DNA of 13,465 bases from Flavobacteriales bacterium UBA2798. GTDB taxonomy: Bacteria > Bacteroidota > Bacteroidia > Flavobacteriales_D > UBA2798. A model generated the notes under the pieces. It was not told where the DNA came from. It was given only the letters and a program-made list of their open reading frames with translations, and did no database searches. The stretch is taken from assembly GCA_002351955.1 (NCBI GenBank), contig DEHO01000067.1:57156-70620 (forward strand), written 5' to 3'. Made by a program: the position numbers and the translations under genes. Positions 1-8,426 of this stretch are shown here, one piece after another; position 1 is the first letter of the stretch; each line of letters opens with the position of its first letter.

Positions 1-2792
1 CCCTGCAGCTTTTTCCGACGGAGGATAGTTACCACCTTTCCTTTCAGGTAGGCAAATCATTTCTGGTAAGGGAACGTTCCAAAGGATTGCTTACTATCAG
101 CAATGGAAAAAAAGAATTGCTCAGCGATGATACACTGGTGTTGAACAACGGTATCTTTTCCATTCTTCCATGGACAGGCAATCAATTGTTTTTTGCAATT
201 CGCGAAAGAGGCTTGTTCCTCTTCGATCCTGACACCAAACAATTCAGTCCGCTTAAAATGGAGGGCTATTTAAAAGACATCAGTTTTAACGATGCTTGTC
301 TTCTGAATCATCCGCAATACAGGGTCGCGATTTCAAGTTCGGGTCACGGCATTCTGCTTCTGGATCACAGCGGAACATTCGCCCGAAAAATACACCGTGC
401 ATCCGGATTGAATACCGAGGAGATCCGTGATATTTTTACCGACCGCAGCGGAAACCTTTGGGGCGTTTCTCCTTCCGGGGTTCATTTTATGCGTATTAAT
501 AATCCATTCGAATGGTACGGCTCGCGACAAGGAATAGAAGGTGAAGTTGAAAGTGTAAACAAACTCAAAGACGATATTCTGGTAGGTACATCATCCGGAT
601 TGTTCATCAATGATGAAAACCCGCGTTCCTTATTCAGGAATACTGAATTGGTGAAAGGACATGTATATGAAGTGCATTCTCATTTTGATACGCGAACAGG
701 AAAAGAACTGATCAGTATATGTTCCAACACCGGTCTTTACATCATGAACGGAAATGAGATCAAAAAAATCAGTCATGATATTTTCAATACCGCAGCTTAC
801 GATCCGGATAAACAAATTCTTCTTGCTGTTGGAAGAAGCGGTATCTACGCCTTTGCAGGACCCGACTGGCGATTGAGTCACAATGAATCGTTCAGCATCA
901 CCAGAGGATTGAAAATCGAAAGGGATCAGCTATTATCGAATTCCACTGTTTCTGTTTTTTTCGTTGGACTGGTAGAGCAAGGAGTGATCAAGATTCTGCT
1001 TAGCAGAGACGGAACATTTACCGCGGTGAATTACGACAGAACAGATGGTTTGTCGTCGGGTATGGTTCGACCATTTACCTACCGTAACGAAGTACTATTT
1101 GCAACCGATAATGGTTTACAATATTTTATCAGCGAGGACGAGATCCGTGCAGGACTTCCCGATTCGCTGAAAGGAAATCCGGATTATGAGAGAGGCATGT
1201 TTGATATGTACACACTGGCCGGAAAAACCTGGACCCAACCGATTTCAGGGATTGCTGCAAAACAGAACAACGGATTATGGATGGTAGTGGATAACCAGAT
1301 CTGGTCGGTGAACGATAAAGGAGAAATTGATTCCACCACTTTTCTGGATACCGATCCGGGAATGATCAATTCAATTTACAGTCCGGACGGCATTCATCTT
1401 TTTATTTCCGGATCGAACGGATTATTGCGGTATACGGATCAGCAAAATATAACCAAAACAACACCCCTGGTCAGCATTCGTCAATTCGAATCAGCCAACG
1501 GAAGTTTCCGTTTTTCGGGAAGCTTTGGAGATTCCACAAAAATTGCGCTGCAACAACTTCTTATTCCTGAATTGCCCTATTCCGATAACTCCATTGGTAT
1601 TTCGTTTTCCTCCCCCACTTTCGATAATACTTTACCGGTGTTGTACAGCTGGAAACTGGTAGGTTATGAAGAAGAATGGACGGAATGGACAGTTACAACA
1701 CTGAGTACTTATACAAATCTTCATGAAGGCAGATATACCTTTTTAGTCCGTGCTAAAACTCCATCGGGAGCAGAAAGTGAGATCGCTTCTTTTGAATTCA
1801 CCATCCTTCCTCCCTGGTACCGCACCCTCTGGGCTTATTTTTTGTATGCGGCATTATTTGTTTTGTTGATTTTCATTTCGATCCGGATAGCATCCTACCG
1901 CTTGAAACAAAAAAACGTGCAGCTGGAAAAAATTGTAAGCGAACGAACAGCAGAGATTGCACAAAAAAACACGGTCCTGGAGCATCAGAATGTACAAATA
2001 CTTCATCAGAAACAAGAGATCACCGACTCCATCACCTATGCCAAGCGTATTCAGGAAGCGATTCTTCCCATACGTATGGAGATCCGAAAATATTTTCCGG
2101 ATTCGTTTGTGTTGTTTAAGCCAAAAGATATTGTGAGCGGTGATTTTTACTGGTTCCATCACAACGACAATATCAGCATGGTTGTTTGCGCCGATTGCAC
2201 CGGTCATGGTGTTCCGGGAGCATTCATGAGTATGATTTGTACCGACAAACTCAATCATGCTGTTCATGAAAAAAACATCTTGCAACCTGGTGAAATGTTG
2301 AGTGAAGTGAACAGAGGAATCAAGCGTTCACTCAAGCAGGCAGGAGAAAGTCATGCACAAACCAAGGACGGAATGGATGCTGCGATTTGCGCCTTTCATC
2401 ACGCGAGCAATACACTCACCTATTCCGGAGCGAACCGTCCACTGTGGTTGATTCGCAATGGCACAATCGAAGAATACAAACCCACTAAATGTGCAGTTGG
2501 AGGATTCACTTCCGAGGATCAGATTTTTGAGCAGATCTCCATTAGCATTCAGGCCGGAGACTGTGTGATCATGAGCAGCGATGGTTATGCGGATCAGTTT
2601 GGAGGAGAAAAAGGGAAAAAGATGATGGTAAAAACCTTCAAGGAAAAACTGCTGGAGATTGCCACACACCCTATGAGTCAGCAGGAGCAGGAGCTTGATA
2701 CCTATTTCGAAAACTGGAAAAACAACCTGACAATCAACGGACAGGTTTACGAACAAATTGATGACGTCTGTGTGATCGGCATCCGTTTTTAA
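1..2792 (+). CDS. Propeller/Y_Y_Y sensor with SpoIIE-type PP2C phosphatase (5' end off window)
   Basis: The reading frame is open from base 3, so the start lies upstream of the window; the TTG at 87 is internal. Seen in order: a long beta-propeller-like region with repeated short blades (to about 1600), a Y_Y_Y-like domain (about 1641-1815, containing YSWKLVGYEEEWTEW), one membrane helix (about 1825-1893), a coiled coil (about 1900-2030), and a SpoIIE/PP2C phosphatase domain (about 2030-2790). Metal-binding aspartates of the phosphatase are present: GDFYW (Asp codon 2142), ADCTGHG (2193), SSDGYAD (2580) and the final DDV (2760-2765). In the family these phosphatases dephosphorylate serine/threonine of anti-anti-sigma-like partners, and the propeller plus Y_Y_Y part is the extracytoplasmic sensor of hybrid two-component proteins. 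The inferred role is an envelope sensor with a cytoplasmic phosphatase output. Its ligand and target are unknown, and no partner anti-sigma gene is visible here. Confidence 0.9.
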   Translation, partial: LQLFPTEDSYHLSFQVGKSFLVRERSKGLLTISNGKKELLSDDTLVLNNGIFSILPWTGNQLFFAIRERGLFLFDPDTKQFSPLKMEGYLKDISFNDACLLNHPQYRVAISSSGHGILLLDHSGTFARKIHRASGLNTEEIRDIFTDRSGNLWGVSPSGVHFMRINNPFEWYGSRQGIEGEVESVNKLKDDILVGTSSGLFINDENPRSLFRNTELVKGHVYEVHSHFDTRTGKELISICSNTGLYIMNGNEIKKISHDIFNTAAYDPDKQILLAVGRSGIYAFAGPDWRLSHNESFSITRGLKIERDQLLSNSTVSVFFVGLVEQGVIKILLSRDGTFTAVNYDRTDGLSSGMVRPFTYRNEVLFATDNGLQYFISEDEIRAGLPDSLKGNPDYERGMFDMYTLAGKTWTQPISGIAAKQNNGLWMVVDNQIWSVNDKGEIDSTTFLDTDPGMINSIYSPDGIHLFISGSNGLLRYTDQQNITKTTPLVSIRQFESANGSFRFSGSFGDSTKIALQQLLIPELPYSDNSIGISFSSPTFDNTLPVLYSWKLVGYEEEWTEWTVTTLSTYTNLHEGRYTFLVRAKTPSGAESEIASFEFTILPPWYRTLWAYFLYAALFVLLIFISIRIASYRLKQKNVQLEKIVSERTAEIAQKNTVLEHQNVQILHQKQEITDSITYAKRIQEAILPIRMEIRKYFPDSFVLFKPKDIVSGDFYWFHHNDNISMVVCADCTGHGVPGAFMSMICTDKLNHAVHEKNILQPGEMLSEVNRGIKRSLKQAGESHAQTKDGMDAAICAFHHASNTLTYSGANRPLWLIRNGTIEEYKPTKCAVGGFTSEDQIFEQISISIQAGDCVIMSSDGYADQFGGEKGKKMMVKTFKEKLLEIATHPMSQQEQELDTYFENWKNNLTINGQVYEQIDDVCVIGIRF

Positions 2793-2853
2793 GTCATCCT
2801 GTAAAATAATAAGAGAATAGCGGGACAAATTCACCCCCGTTCGTGAATTGGAG

Positions 2854-2861
2854 TATATTTG
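2854..2861 (+). promoter_or_regulatory. Candidate -7 promoter box ahead of the antiporter
   Basis: TATATTTG matches the Bacteroidota TAnnTTTG -7 consensus exactly and ends 11 bases before the ATG at 2873. No good TTG/TTTG -33 element is seen 17-23 bases upstream, so support comes from the box alone. If real, the transcript would have a very short leader and the GTG at 2843 could not be the start. Confidence 0.35.
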
Positions 2862-2872
2862 AGCTCTATTCC

Positions 2873-4132
2873 ATGGCCATGGGCGAAACACTCCATCTTG
2901 AGTTACCCTTTTTTGCCAACTTACTTTTTCTTCTGGTGCTTGCCAGAGTGCTGGGTGAGATCTTCGAACATTTCCGTCAACCCGCAATGATCGGTGAAAT
3001 TACGGCGGGAATTATTCTCGGACCTTCCGTTTTACAGATCACGTATTTCAACGAAGAGCTCAAGGTTTTTTCTGAGATGGCCGTATTCCTTCTTGTGATC
3101 ATGGCCGGATTGGAAATCAATCCAAAAGACATCCGCGGCGCAATGATGGGGAAAAAAATATGGATCGCCATTCTGGGTTTCGTCATTCCCATTGCATCCG
3201 GATTTCTTGTTGGTTATCTTTTCCAACTGGATATCATGATCTCCATTTTCCTTGCTCTGTGTATTTCAATTACAGCACTACCTGTTTCTATCCGAATATT
3301 GATAGATCTGGGGAAATTACATTCCGATATTGGTCAAAAGATCATTGCAGTTGCAATTTTCAATGATGTTATCGCACTCATGATCCTTGGAATTTTGATC
3401 GATATCCGAGGAGAAGCAAGCACATTTTCAGAGATAGCTTCTACCACCGGAGTTTCATTGCTGAAAGTGTTGGGCTTCTTGTTGTTTGTTGTCATCGCTT
3501 ACAAAATTATCGACCGGGCTACTCAAAAAGTAGATTTTATTAAGGAGCAAACCGATCGACTGCTGAATTTTCTCAAGGGAAAAGAATCGCTTTTCGCTAT
3601 CATATTTTGTTTCATTCTGGTATTTGCATCCATTTCCGAGAGCGCAGGATTGCATTTTATAGTTGGTGCATTCTTTGGTGCGATGCTGATAACGGAAAAT
3701 CTGCTTGGGAAAGAGAATTTCAAACAACTTGAAAAAACGACAACCACCATTACCATGGGCTTCCTTGCTCCCATCTTTTTTGCAGCTATCGGATTGGAGT
3801 TTCATATTCAAAGTCTCAATAATATTCCATTGTTACTGGTTGTGGTTGCCATCTCCTTTGCATCAAAAATTCTTGGAGGGTATCTTGGCGCACGATTTTC
3901 AGGTATGAGTCATAAAGGATCACTCACCATCGGCATTGGTCTGAATGCCCGCGGAATTATGGAGCTTGTCATCGCCAACATCGCCCTACAGGAAGGAATC
4001 ATTGATATCCGCTTATTCTCGATCCTCGTGGTGATGGGATTGCTTACCACCATGAGCACTCCTATTCTTCTGAAGCGCGCATTCGCATGGATCGACAAGG
4101 ACAAGGAAACAGCTGTTCCCGAGGTGAATTAA
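2873..4132 (+). CDS. Cation:proton antiporter, Kef/CPA2-type membrane domain
   Basis: The 419-residue product is almost entirely hydrophobic, with about 12 membrane helices, and resembles the Na+/H+ exchanger domain (PF00999) of the CPA2/Kef group. Recognisable features are the early helix pattern FRQPAMIGEITAGIILGPS, the unwound-helix segment ITALPVSIRIL, the ion-site motif FNDVIAL (Asn164-Asp165 counted from the ATG at 2873) and the late helix GLNARGIMELV with its conserved Arg. It should exchange Na+ or K+ for protons across the inner membrane. Unlike Kef it ends directly after the membrane domain with no RCK/TrkA-N nucleotide-sensing domain. The ion-site pair reads ND rather than DD, which in this superfamily tends to go with electroneutral exchange. 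The frame is open from a GTG at 2843, but I prefer the ATG at 2873 because the candidate promoter lies in between and the first helix region follows it; a second ATG is at 2879. It lies 80 bases after the phosphatase gene. Confidence 0.88.
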   Translation: MAMGETLHLELPFFANLLFLLVLARVLGEIFEHFRQPAMIGEITAGIILGPSVLQITYFNEELKVFSEMAVFLLVIMAGLEINPKDIRGAMMGKKIWIAILGFVIPIASGFLVGYLFQLDIMISIFLALCISITALPVSIRILIDLGKLHSDIGQKIIAVAIFNDVIALMILGILIDIRGEASTFSEIASTTGVSLLKVLGFLLFVVIAYKIIDRATQKVDFIKEQTDRLLNFLKGKESLFAIIFCFILVFASISESAGLHFIVGAFFGAMLITENLLGKENFKQLEKTTTTITMGFLAPIFFAAIGLEFHIQSLNNIPLLLVVVAISFASKILGGYLGARFSGMSHKGSLTIGIGLNARGIMELVIANIALQEGIIDIRLFSILVVMGLLTTMSTPILLKRAFAWIDKDKETAVPEVN

Positions 4133-4200
4133 TGCGGAAAGCAGGTATTCCATACGCTTCTGTTACTTCTGATTTCTGATCCTGTTTTTTACTTTTTGCT

Positions 4201-4208
4201 TATATTCG
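4201..4208 (+). promoter_or_regulatory. Weak candidate -7 box ahead of the AAA+ gene
   Basis: TATATTCG matches seven of eight positions of a TATATTTG-style TAnnTTTG box and lies 18 bases before the ATG at 4227. No convincing -33 partner is visible. The rest of the 94-base gap after the antiporter shows no clear hairpin terminator. Confidence 0.2.
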
Positions 4209-4226
4209 GGAACAAAGTCCATCTCA

Positions 4227-6854
4227 ATGAGCAAATCCAACGACCCCTCTTTCTCCAAATATAAATTCCGTTCGCTGCAATGTTACTGTTCTACCGAATG
4301 GCTAAGCGACAGCAAAAAGAAATACCGCAGCGTTTTCAATCGTGGCGAGACCGCTTATATCTATGCTGAATTGTGTTTTTACAATAAGCTTTTCGATGAA
4401 GAAGAATGGAATGCACAGATCCGAATAACATGCAGTTTTTACGAAGGAGATAAAGAATCAGAAATCTGCGATATCAAATTGAATCGTGTGGTGAAGACCG
4501 ACGAAAACATGGCCTTTATTCGTGAAGGATGGGGAAATGCCTCCTATGGAATGTTCTGGAAAAAAGGCACCTATTTATGGCGTGCATATATCGACGGAGA
4601 ATTAGTGGGAACGCACCGTTTCTATGTGGAAGATGAACAAAAAGTGCAGTCCGATCAAAACGTCTTTTTCGATGTGGAAAGCCTCCGCTTTTTCGAAGGC
4701 GACGGACAAGCACCTGCAGAAGCTGATCGTGTGTATTACACTTCCTTTCACGCAGCGAATACACGCTATGTATGGGGCGAATTAAAAATCCGGAACAAAC
4801 TCCCCTACCCTTATCATGCAGAATTCTTTTTCAATTTTTACAACGATGCCGGTCAGCTGAAAGGAAATTCAAGCGAACTGGTTTATGTAAAAGGAGAAGA
4901 ATTCACTGTAACCTCCGGATGGGGATCGGCCAATAAAGGAACCTGGTTCAATGATGGCTATCGGCTCGAAATTTCATTTATGGAAACACTTCAGGCCTGG
5001 GCAGCATTTAAAGTGGGAGATGAATTTGAAGAAGGAATTCCGAATGTATTGCACACCATTACCGGACAAGAAAAACAAGAAGCCGTTTCCGGTCCAAAAA
5101 TAAATGAAGAATCGCTTCAGCAACTTCTGGATAAACTGGATGAGCTGGTGGGAATGGATAATATCAAAACAAAAATCCGTGATTACGTCAAATACCTGAA
5201 CTTTTTAAAACTGCGCGAAGCAAAAGGATTTAAAGAGACACAGGGAATTTCACTGCATGCTGTATTAACCGGAAATCCGGGAACAGGAAAAACAACCATC
5301 GCCAAACAATTGGGTAAGATCTACAAGGAAATGGGATTGTTGAGCAAAGGTCACGTGCATGAAGTGGATCGCTCGGATCTTGTTGCGGAATTCATCGGAC
5401 AAACAGCGCCAAAAACAAAAGCTGCCATCGAAAAAGCAAGAGGCGGAATATTATTTATCGATGAAGCTTATTCGCTCTTCCGCAACGGAGAAGACAATAA
5501 AGATTTCGGTCGAGAAGTCATCGAGATTCTGCTCAAGGAAATGTCGGACGGAAAAGGCGATCTTGCCGTAGTTGTTGCCGGATATCCGCAGGAGATGAAA
5601 GGATTTCTTGAATCCAACCCCGGATTGAAATCGCGGTTCAATCATTTCTTCCATTTCGAAGACTATATTCCCGAAGAGATGATGCAGATCTTCGAACTCG
5701 GGTTAACGCAACGTTCCCTTACTATTGCCGACGATGGCAGGGAATTTCTCTTTACCAAATTCACCCAGGCTTACCGCGATCGCGACAGAAGTTTTGGTAA
5801 TGCACGTTTTGTAATGAGTGTGGTAGATGAAGCAAAAATGAATATGGGCTTACGATTAATGCAACATGCAGATATCGATGCATTATCCGAAAGCGATCTC
5901 AGTACACTCAGTCGCGATGACATCTACCGCATTTTTGCAATGGGAACAACCAAGTCACTCGATATACGCATTGATGAAAAGCAATTGAAGGAAGCGCTTG
6001 ATGAATTGAACGCGCTGGTTGGATTGCAGAACATCAAGGACGATGTAATGGAACTCGTTAAGCTGGTTAAATACTACAAGGAAATCGGAAAAGACGTATT
6101 GAATAAATTTGTACTGCATTCCATTTTCACCGGAAACCCCGGAACAGGTAAAACAACGGTTGCACGCATCTTTTCTAAAATCTTCCGCGCCCTGGGAATA
6201 CTGGAGAAAGGTCACCTCATCGAATGCGACCGCGAAGGAATGGTAGCAGGTTATTCGGGGCAAACAGCCACCAAAACAGCCCACATCATCGAGAATGCCA
6301 TGGGAGGCGTATTGTTCATCGACGAAGCCTATGCCTTGAATCAGGGGCGCGACGATCAGTTCGGCATGGAAGCCATCAACACGCTGCTCAAACGCATGGA
6401 GGATAATCGCGATGACTTTGTAGTAATAGCTGCGGGATATACCGATAACATGAGTGAATTCCTGCAGACCAATCCCGGTTTGCGATCGCGTTTTGAACGG
6501 GTGTTTCAGTTTAAGGATTATAGTCCGGACGAGCTCTTACTCATTGCCGACATGATGCTTAAATCGGAAGGACTTACTGCAGAAGAGGCCGCGCGGGATC
6601 ATTTGGGGAAATATTTTTTGACGCTTTGGGAAAACCGCGATAAATTTTTCGGGAATGCACGTGAAGTACGAAAAGTGATTGGAGAATCCATCAAAAACCA
6701 ACACCTCCGCATGGCAGGAGTACCTGCATCAGAACGCAATTATGAGATGATCCATACCCTCACCCGTGCCGATGTGGAAGAATTTAAAGTTGAAAACATC
6801 CGCTCCAATGCCGGAAGCGCAAAACCGGTTGGCTTTAAATCGGGGGAAAGGTAA
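4227..6854 (+). CDS. Tandem CbbX/CbxX-type AAA+ ATPase with duplicated N-terminal domain
   Basis: The 875-residue protein has two complete AAA+ modules of the CbxX/CfqX (CbbX, SpoVK-like) family. Module 1 has Walker A TGNPGTGKTT (about residues 347-357), Walker B GGILFIDEAY (about 406-415), arginine-finger region NPGLKSRF and sensor-2-like FGNARF. Module 2 has the same series: TGNPGTGKTT (about 634-643), GGVLFIDEAY (about 693-702), NPGLRSRF and FGNAREV. Both look catalytically intact. The N-terminal 270 residues hold two related beta-rich units, each with a GWGxAxxG signature (GWG at 101 and 231), pointing to an internal duplication. CbbX-family rings remodel protein partners by threading or pulling, so the N-terminal pair is a plausible substrate or assembly module; this is inference. 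There is no signal peptide, so it is cytosolic. The partner is unknown, and the neighbours (antiporter upstream, RHS locus convergent downstream) do not identify it. The start ATG at 4227 is the first in frame. Confidence 0.9.
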   Translation: MSKSNDPSFSKYKFRSLQCYCSTEWLSDSKKKYRSVFNRGETAYIYAELCFYNKLFDEEEWNAQIRITCSFYEGDKESEICDIKLNRVVKTDENMAFIREGWGNASYGMFWKKGTYLWRAYIDGELVGTHRFYVEDEQKVQSDQNVFFDVESLRFFEGDGQAPAEADRVYYTSFHAANTRYVWGELKIRNKLPYPYHAEFFFNFYNDAGQLKGNSSELVYVKGEEFTVTSGWGSANKGTWFNDGYRLEISFMETLQAWAAFKVGDEFEEGIPNVLHTITGQEKQEAVSGPKINEESLQQLLDKLDELVGMDNIKTKIRDYVKYLNFLKLREAKGFKETQGISLHAVLTGNPGTGKTTIAKQLGKIYKEMGLLSKGHVHEVDRSDLVAEFIGQTAPKTKAAIEKARGGILFIDEAYSLFRNGEDNKDFGREVIEILLKEMSDGKGDLAVVVAGYPQEMKGFLESNPGLKSRFNHFFHFEDYIPEEMMQIFELGLTQRSLTIADDGREFLFTKFTQAYRDRDRSFGNARFVMSVVDEAKMNMGLRLMQHADIDALSESDLSTLSRDDIYRIFAMGTTKSLDIRIDEKQLKEALDELNALVGLQNIKDDVMELVKLVKYYKEIGKDVLNKFVLHSIFTGNPGTGKTTVARIFSKIFRALGILEKGHLIECDREGMVAGYSGQTATKTAHIIENAMGGVLFIDEAYALNQGRDDQFGMEAINTLLKRMEDNRDDFVVIAAGYTDNMSEFLQTNPGLRSRFERVFQFKDYSPDELLLIADMMLKSEGLTAEEAARDHLGKYFLTLWENRDKFFGNAREVRKVIGESIKNQHLRMAGVPASERNYEMIHTLTRADVEEFKVENIRSNAGSAKPVGFKSGER

Positions 6855-6908
6855 ACTTTGACTTTTTCATAATCCTCGTTGTTTAAAGTTAAGGTTTTTG
6901 TCCTATTT

Positions 6909-7076
6909 TTAAACTGTCGGATTTTCAGGTATAGGTACACGTCTTGATATTTCCTGCAATCCCCATCGTTCCACAATTGTCAGTGGTAGCATTTCGTCTA
7001 TCGAACCGGTTGGGCATGGTTCTAAGGTAGGGAATGGTTGAGGATTTACTACTTCAAAACTAATATATTCGACTAA
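6909..7076 (-). pseudogene. Possible gene remnant, about 55 codons with no start
   Basis: In the 265-base gap between the convergent AAA+ and lipoprotein genes, one minus-strand frame runs from just after a TAG (7077-7079) to a TAA (6909-6911) and encodes a plausible hydrophilic peptide containing VEYISFEVVNPQPF and ending PIPENPTV. It has no credible upstream start or ribosome binding site. It could be the tail of an older cassette gene left downstream of the RHS locus, or chance. I do not recognise it. The rest of this gap shows only a weak AACTTT/AAAGTT inverted repeat (6854-6859 and 6885-6890) after the AAA+ stop, too poor to call a terminator. Confidence 0.15.
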
Positions 7077-7119
7077 CTAATCGTAGCTATTTTCGGGGGA
7101 GTCTTCAGTTCAATCCTGT

Positions 7120-7467
7120 TTATTTAAGCAAATACAAAGTATCTTCCGAATTAATAAGTTTATTCCATTTAATATCATGAGCTGAAGAACTTTTAAACTT
7201 TATTGTGTCTATATTTTTGTCTGTAAAAAGTGTGTCCTTAGCTAAAAATCTGAAACTTTGACATAAATTTTCAGGTACTCCTTTTAAATAAATTTCATAA
7301 ATTATTTGGGAGAACATTTTCATTTTTGGAATATCCTTAGAAAGATATTTGCAGAAAATATTGCCATTGTTCAAACGTCTTTGCTCATCACTTAATTGGC
7401 GTTCTCCTCGCTGAAGAGAACACCCTATCACTAAGGTTACAATAATTAAAAAAACATAATTTTTCAT
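7120..7467 (-). CDS. Small lipoprotein, probable immunity partner of the HExxH tip
   Basis: The 115-residue product begins with Lys, a short hydrophobic run and a lipobox VIGC with the lipidated Cys at residue 16, so it should be a lipoprotein anchored on the periplasmic side. The residues after the Cys (SLQRGERQ) lack the acidic run that exports lipoproteins to the surface in many Bacteroidota, so periplasmic retention is likely. The body is charged with no domain I recognise. Its ATG overlaps the stop of the preceding RHS tip gene in an ATGA arrangement (7464-7467), which implies translational coupling. A small gene coupled to and directly downstream of a polymorphic-toxin tip is normally its immunity protein; this is inference from position. 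The region is clearly AT-rich compared with the left half of the window. Confidence 0.72.
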   Translation of the reverse strand: MKNYVFLIIVTLVIGCSLQRGERQLSDEQRRLNNGNIFCKYLSKDIPKMKMFSQIIYEIYLKGVPENLCQSFRFLAKDTLFTDKNIDTIKFKSSSAHDIKWNKLINSEDTLYLLK

Positions 7468-8426
7468 TTCCCTTTTTTTTCCATTTGTTTTTTAACCTTT
7501 GCTTCAACCCTATATGGTTTTTTCTCTATCGCATCATAATATTTTTGTTCATTCTTATTCAATTCATTAGATCCATCCTTACCTGCAGGAGTTGTATCCG
7601 CGTTAAGAACTCCCATTTGAATTAAGGCTCGATTTACCATCAAATCATTAACTGAGTGAACAATCTCATGGGTACCTGTTTGTGCCAAATATTCTTCATA
7701 AGTTCCTTTGAATAGTTTATCAGGATTTTTAGCTACAATTTCATCTGCAAATTGTCTCATATTTTCCGGTAAAACATTAGGATCACCTTTTCCAGTAGCT
7801 GGATCAACTGTTTTTCCATATTCAAATGAACCTTTTGATATTGTTATTAATACACTGGAGATTTCTAATGTACCGTCTGATGAATAATAGTAGTTTAACT
7901 CTGTTAATCCATAAGTAAATCCTCTCTCTCCATTTGTTGTATTTGTCACAATCATAGGTTCATCTACTATTCGAATCTCTATCGGATAATCTGTCCTATT
8001 TGCTTTACGGACTTCCCTACGACCAGCGCGCGTTTGAATTGAGGCATCTATTACTTGCTGCGCGTTTTCTTGGAAGTATTTTTTTTGTTCGTCTTTGGTG
8101 TTTTTACTATAAGTATATTTAGCATAGTATTGACCATCCTTATCTCTCTTAATTTTAACCTTTACTCTATTCTGCCCGTCAGTGAAATAATTTCCATCAA
8201 CTTCGTAATTTATAAAGTTATTATTAGCAACAAAACAATATGGAGATAATTCAGTTGTATAATTTGCTTTTTTGTCTACTGCTAACCACCTCCCTAACCT
8301 CGAATCATACAACCTCGCTCCAAAGTCATAACTATTCCCACTTCCTTTCACCTCATCATCGCGTTCCATTCCGTTAAAACCATGCCTGTACGCCGATGAA
8401 CTAAACTCCCTATCCTCCAACACCAC
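7464..8426 (-). CDS. Orphan RHS C-terminal fragment with HExxH metalloprotease-like tip
   Basis: The 320-codon frame (GTG at 8426) is the downstream part of a displaced RHS toxin. Residues 1-79 are the end of an RHS-associated core: FNGMERDDEV, then YDFGARLYDSRLGRWLAVD and the SPYCFVANN segment, closing at EVDGN. The remaining 240 or so residues form a variable tip. It contains THEIVHS, with the zinc-metalloprotease signature H253-E254-x-x-H257; a possible third ligand is the Glu in PYRVEAKV near the C-terminus. The expected activity is peptide-bond cleavage by a zinc protease toxin, inferred from the motif only. The core continues upstream in another frame (up to 8881), so the GTG is only the first usable codon after a one-base frameshift at 8426-8428 and is probably not a natural start. 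The stop overlaps the lipoprotein ATG. It may be untranslated now and serve only as a recombination reserve. Confidence 0.7.
   Translation of the reverse strand: MVLEDREFSSSAYRHGFNGMERDDEVKGSGNSYDFGARLYDSRLGRWLAVDKKANYTTELSPYCFVANNNFINYEVDGNYFTDGQNRVKVKIKRDKDGQYYAKYTYSKNTKDEQKKYFQENAQQVIDASIQTRAGRREVRKANRTDYPIEIRIVDEPMIVTNTTNGERGFTYGLTELNYYYSSDGTLEISSVLITISKGSFEYGKTVDPATGKGDPNVLPENMRQFADEIVAKNPDKLFKGTYEEYLAQTGTHEIVHSVNDLMVNRALIQMGVLNADTTPAGKDGSNELNKNEQKYYDAIEKKPYRVEAKVKKQMEKKGK

Noticed and set aside
1854..2285. Minus-strand open frame of 143 codons
   Set aside because: It is fully inside the coiled-coil and phosphatase coding region on the plus strand, with no domain or start signal of its own.
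2843..2872. GTG at 2843 as start of the antiporter
   Set aside because: A perfect TATATTTG box lies between it and the ATG at 2873, and the added residues show no typical feature; the ATG is preferred.
2328..2987. Long minus-strand open frame (219 codons) opposite the phosphatase C-terminus
   Set aside because: It lies across the well-conserved PP2C motifs of the plus-strand gene, crosses into the antiporter, has no recognisable domain, and is best explained as an antisense shadow.
6852..6910. Terminator after the AAA+ gene
   Set aside because: The only inverted repeat is six bases with a loop of about 25 bases and is not followed by a clean T run.
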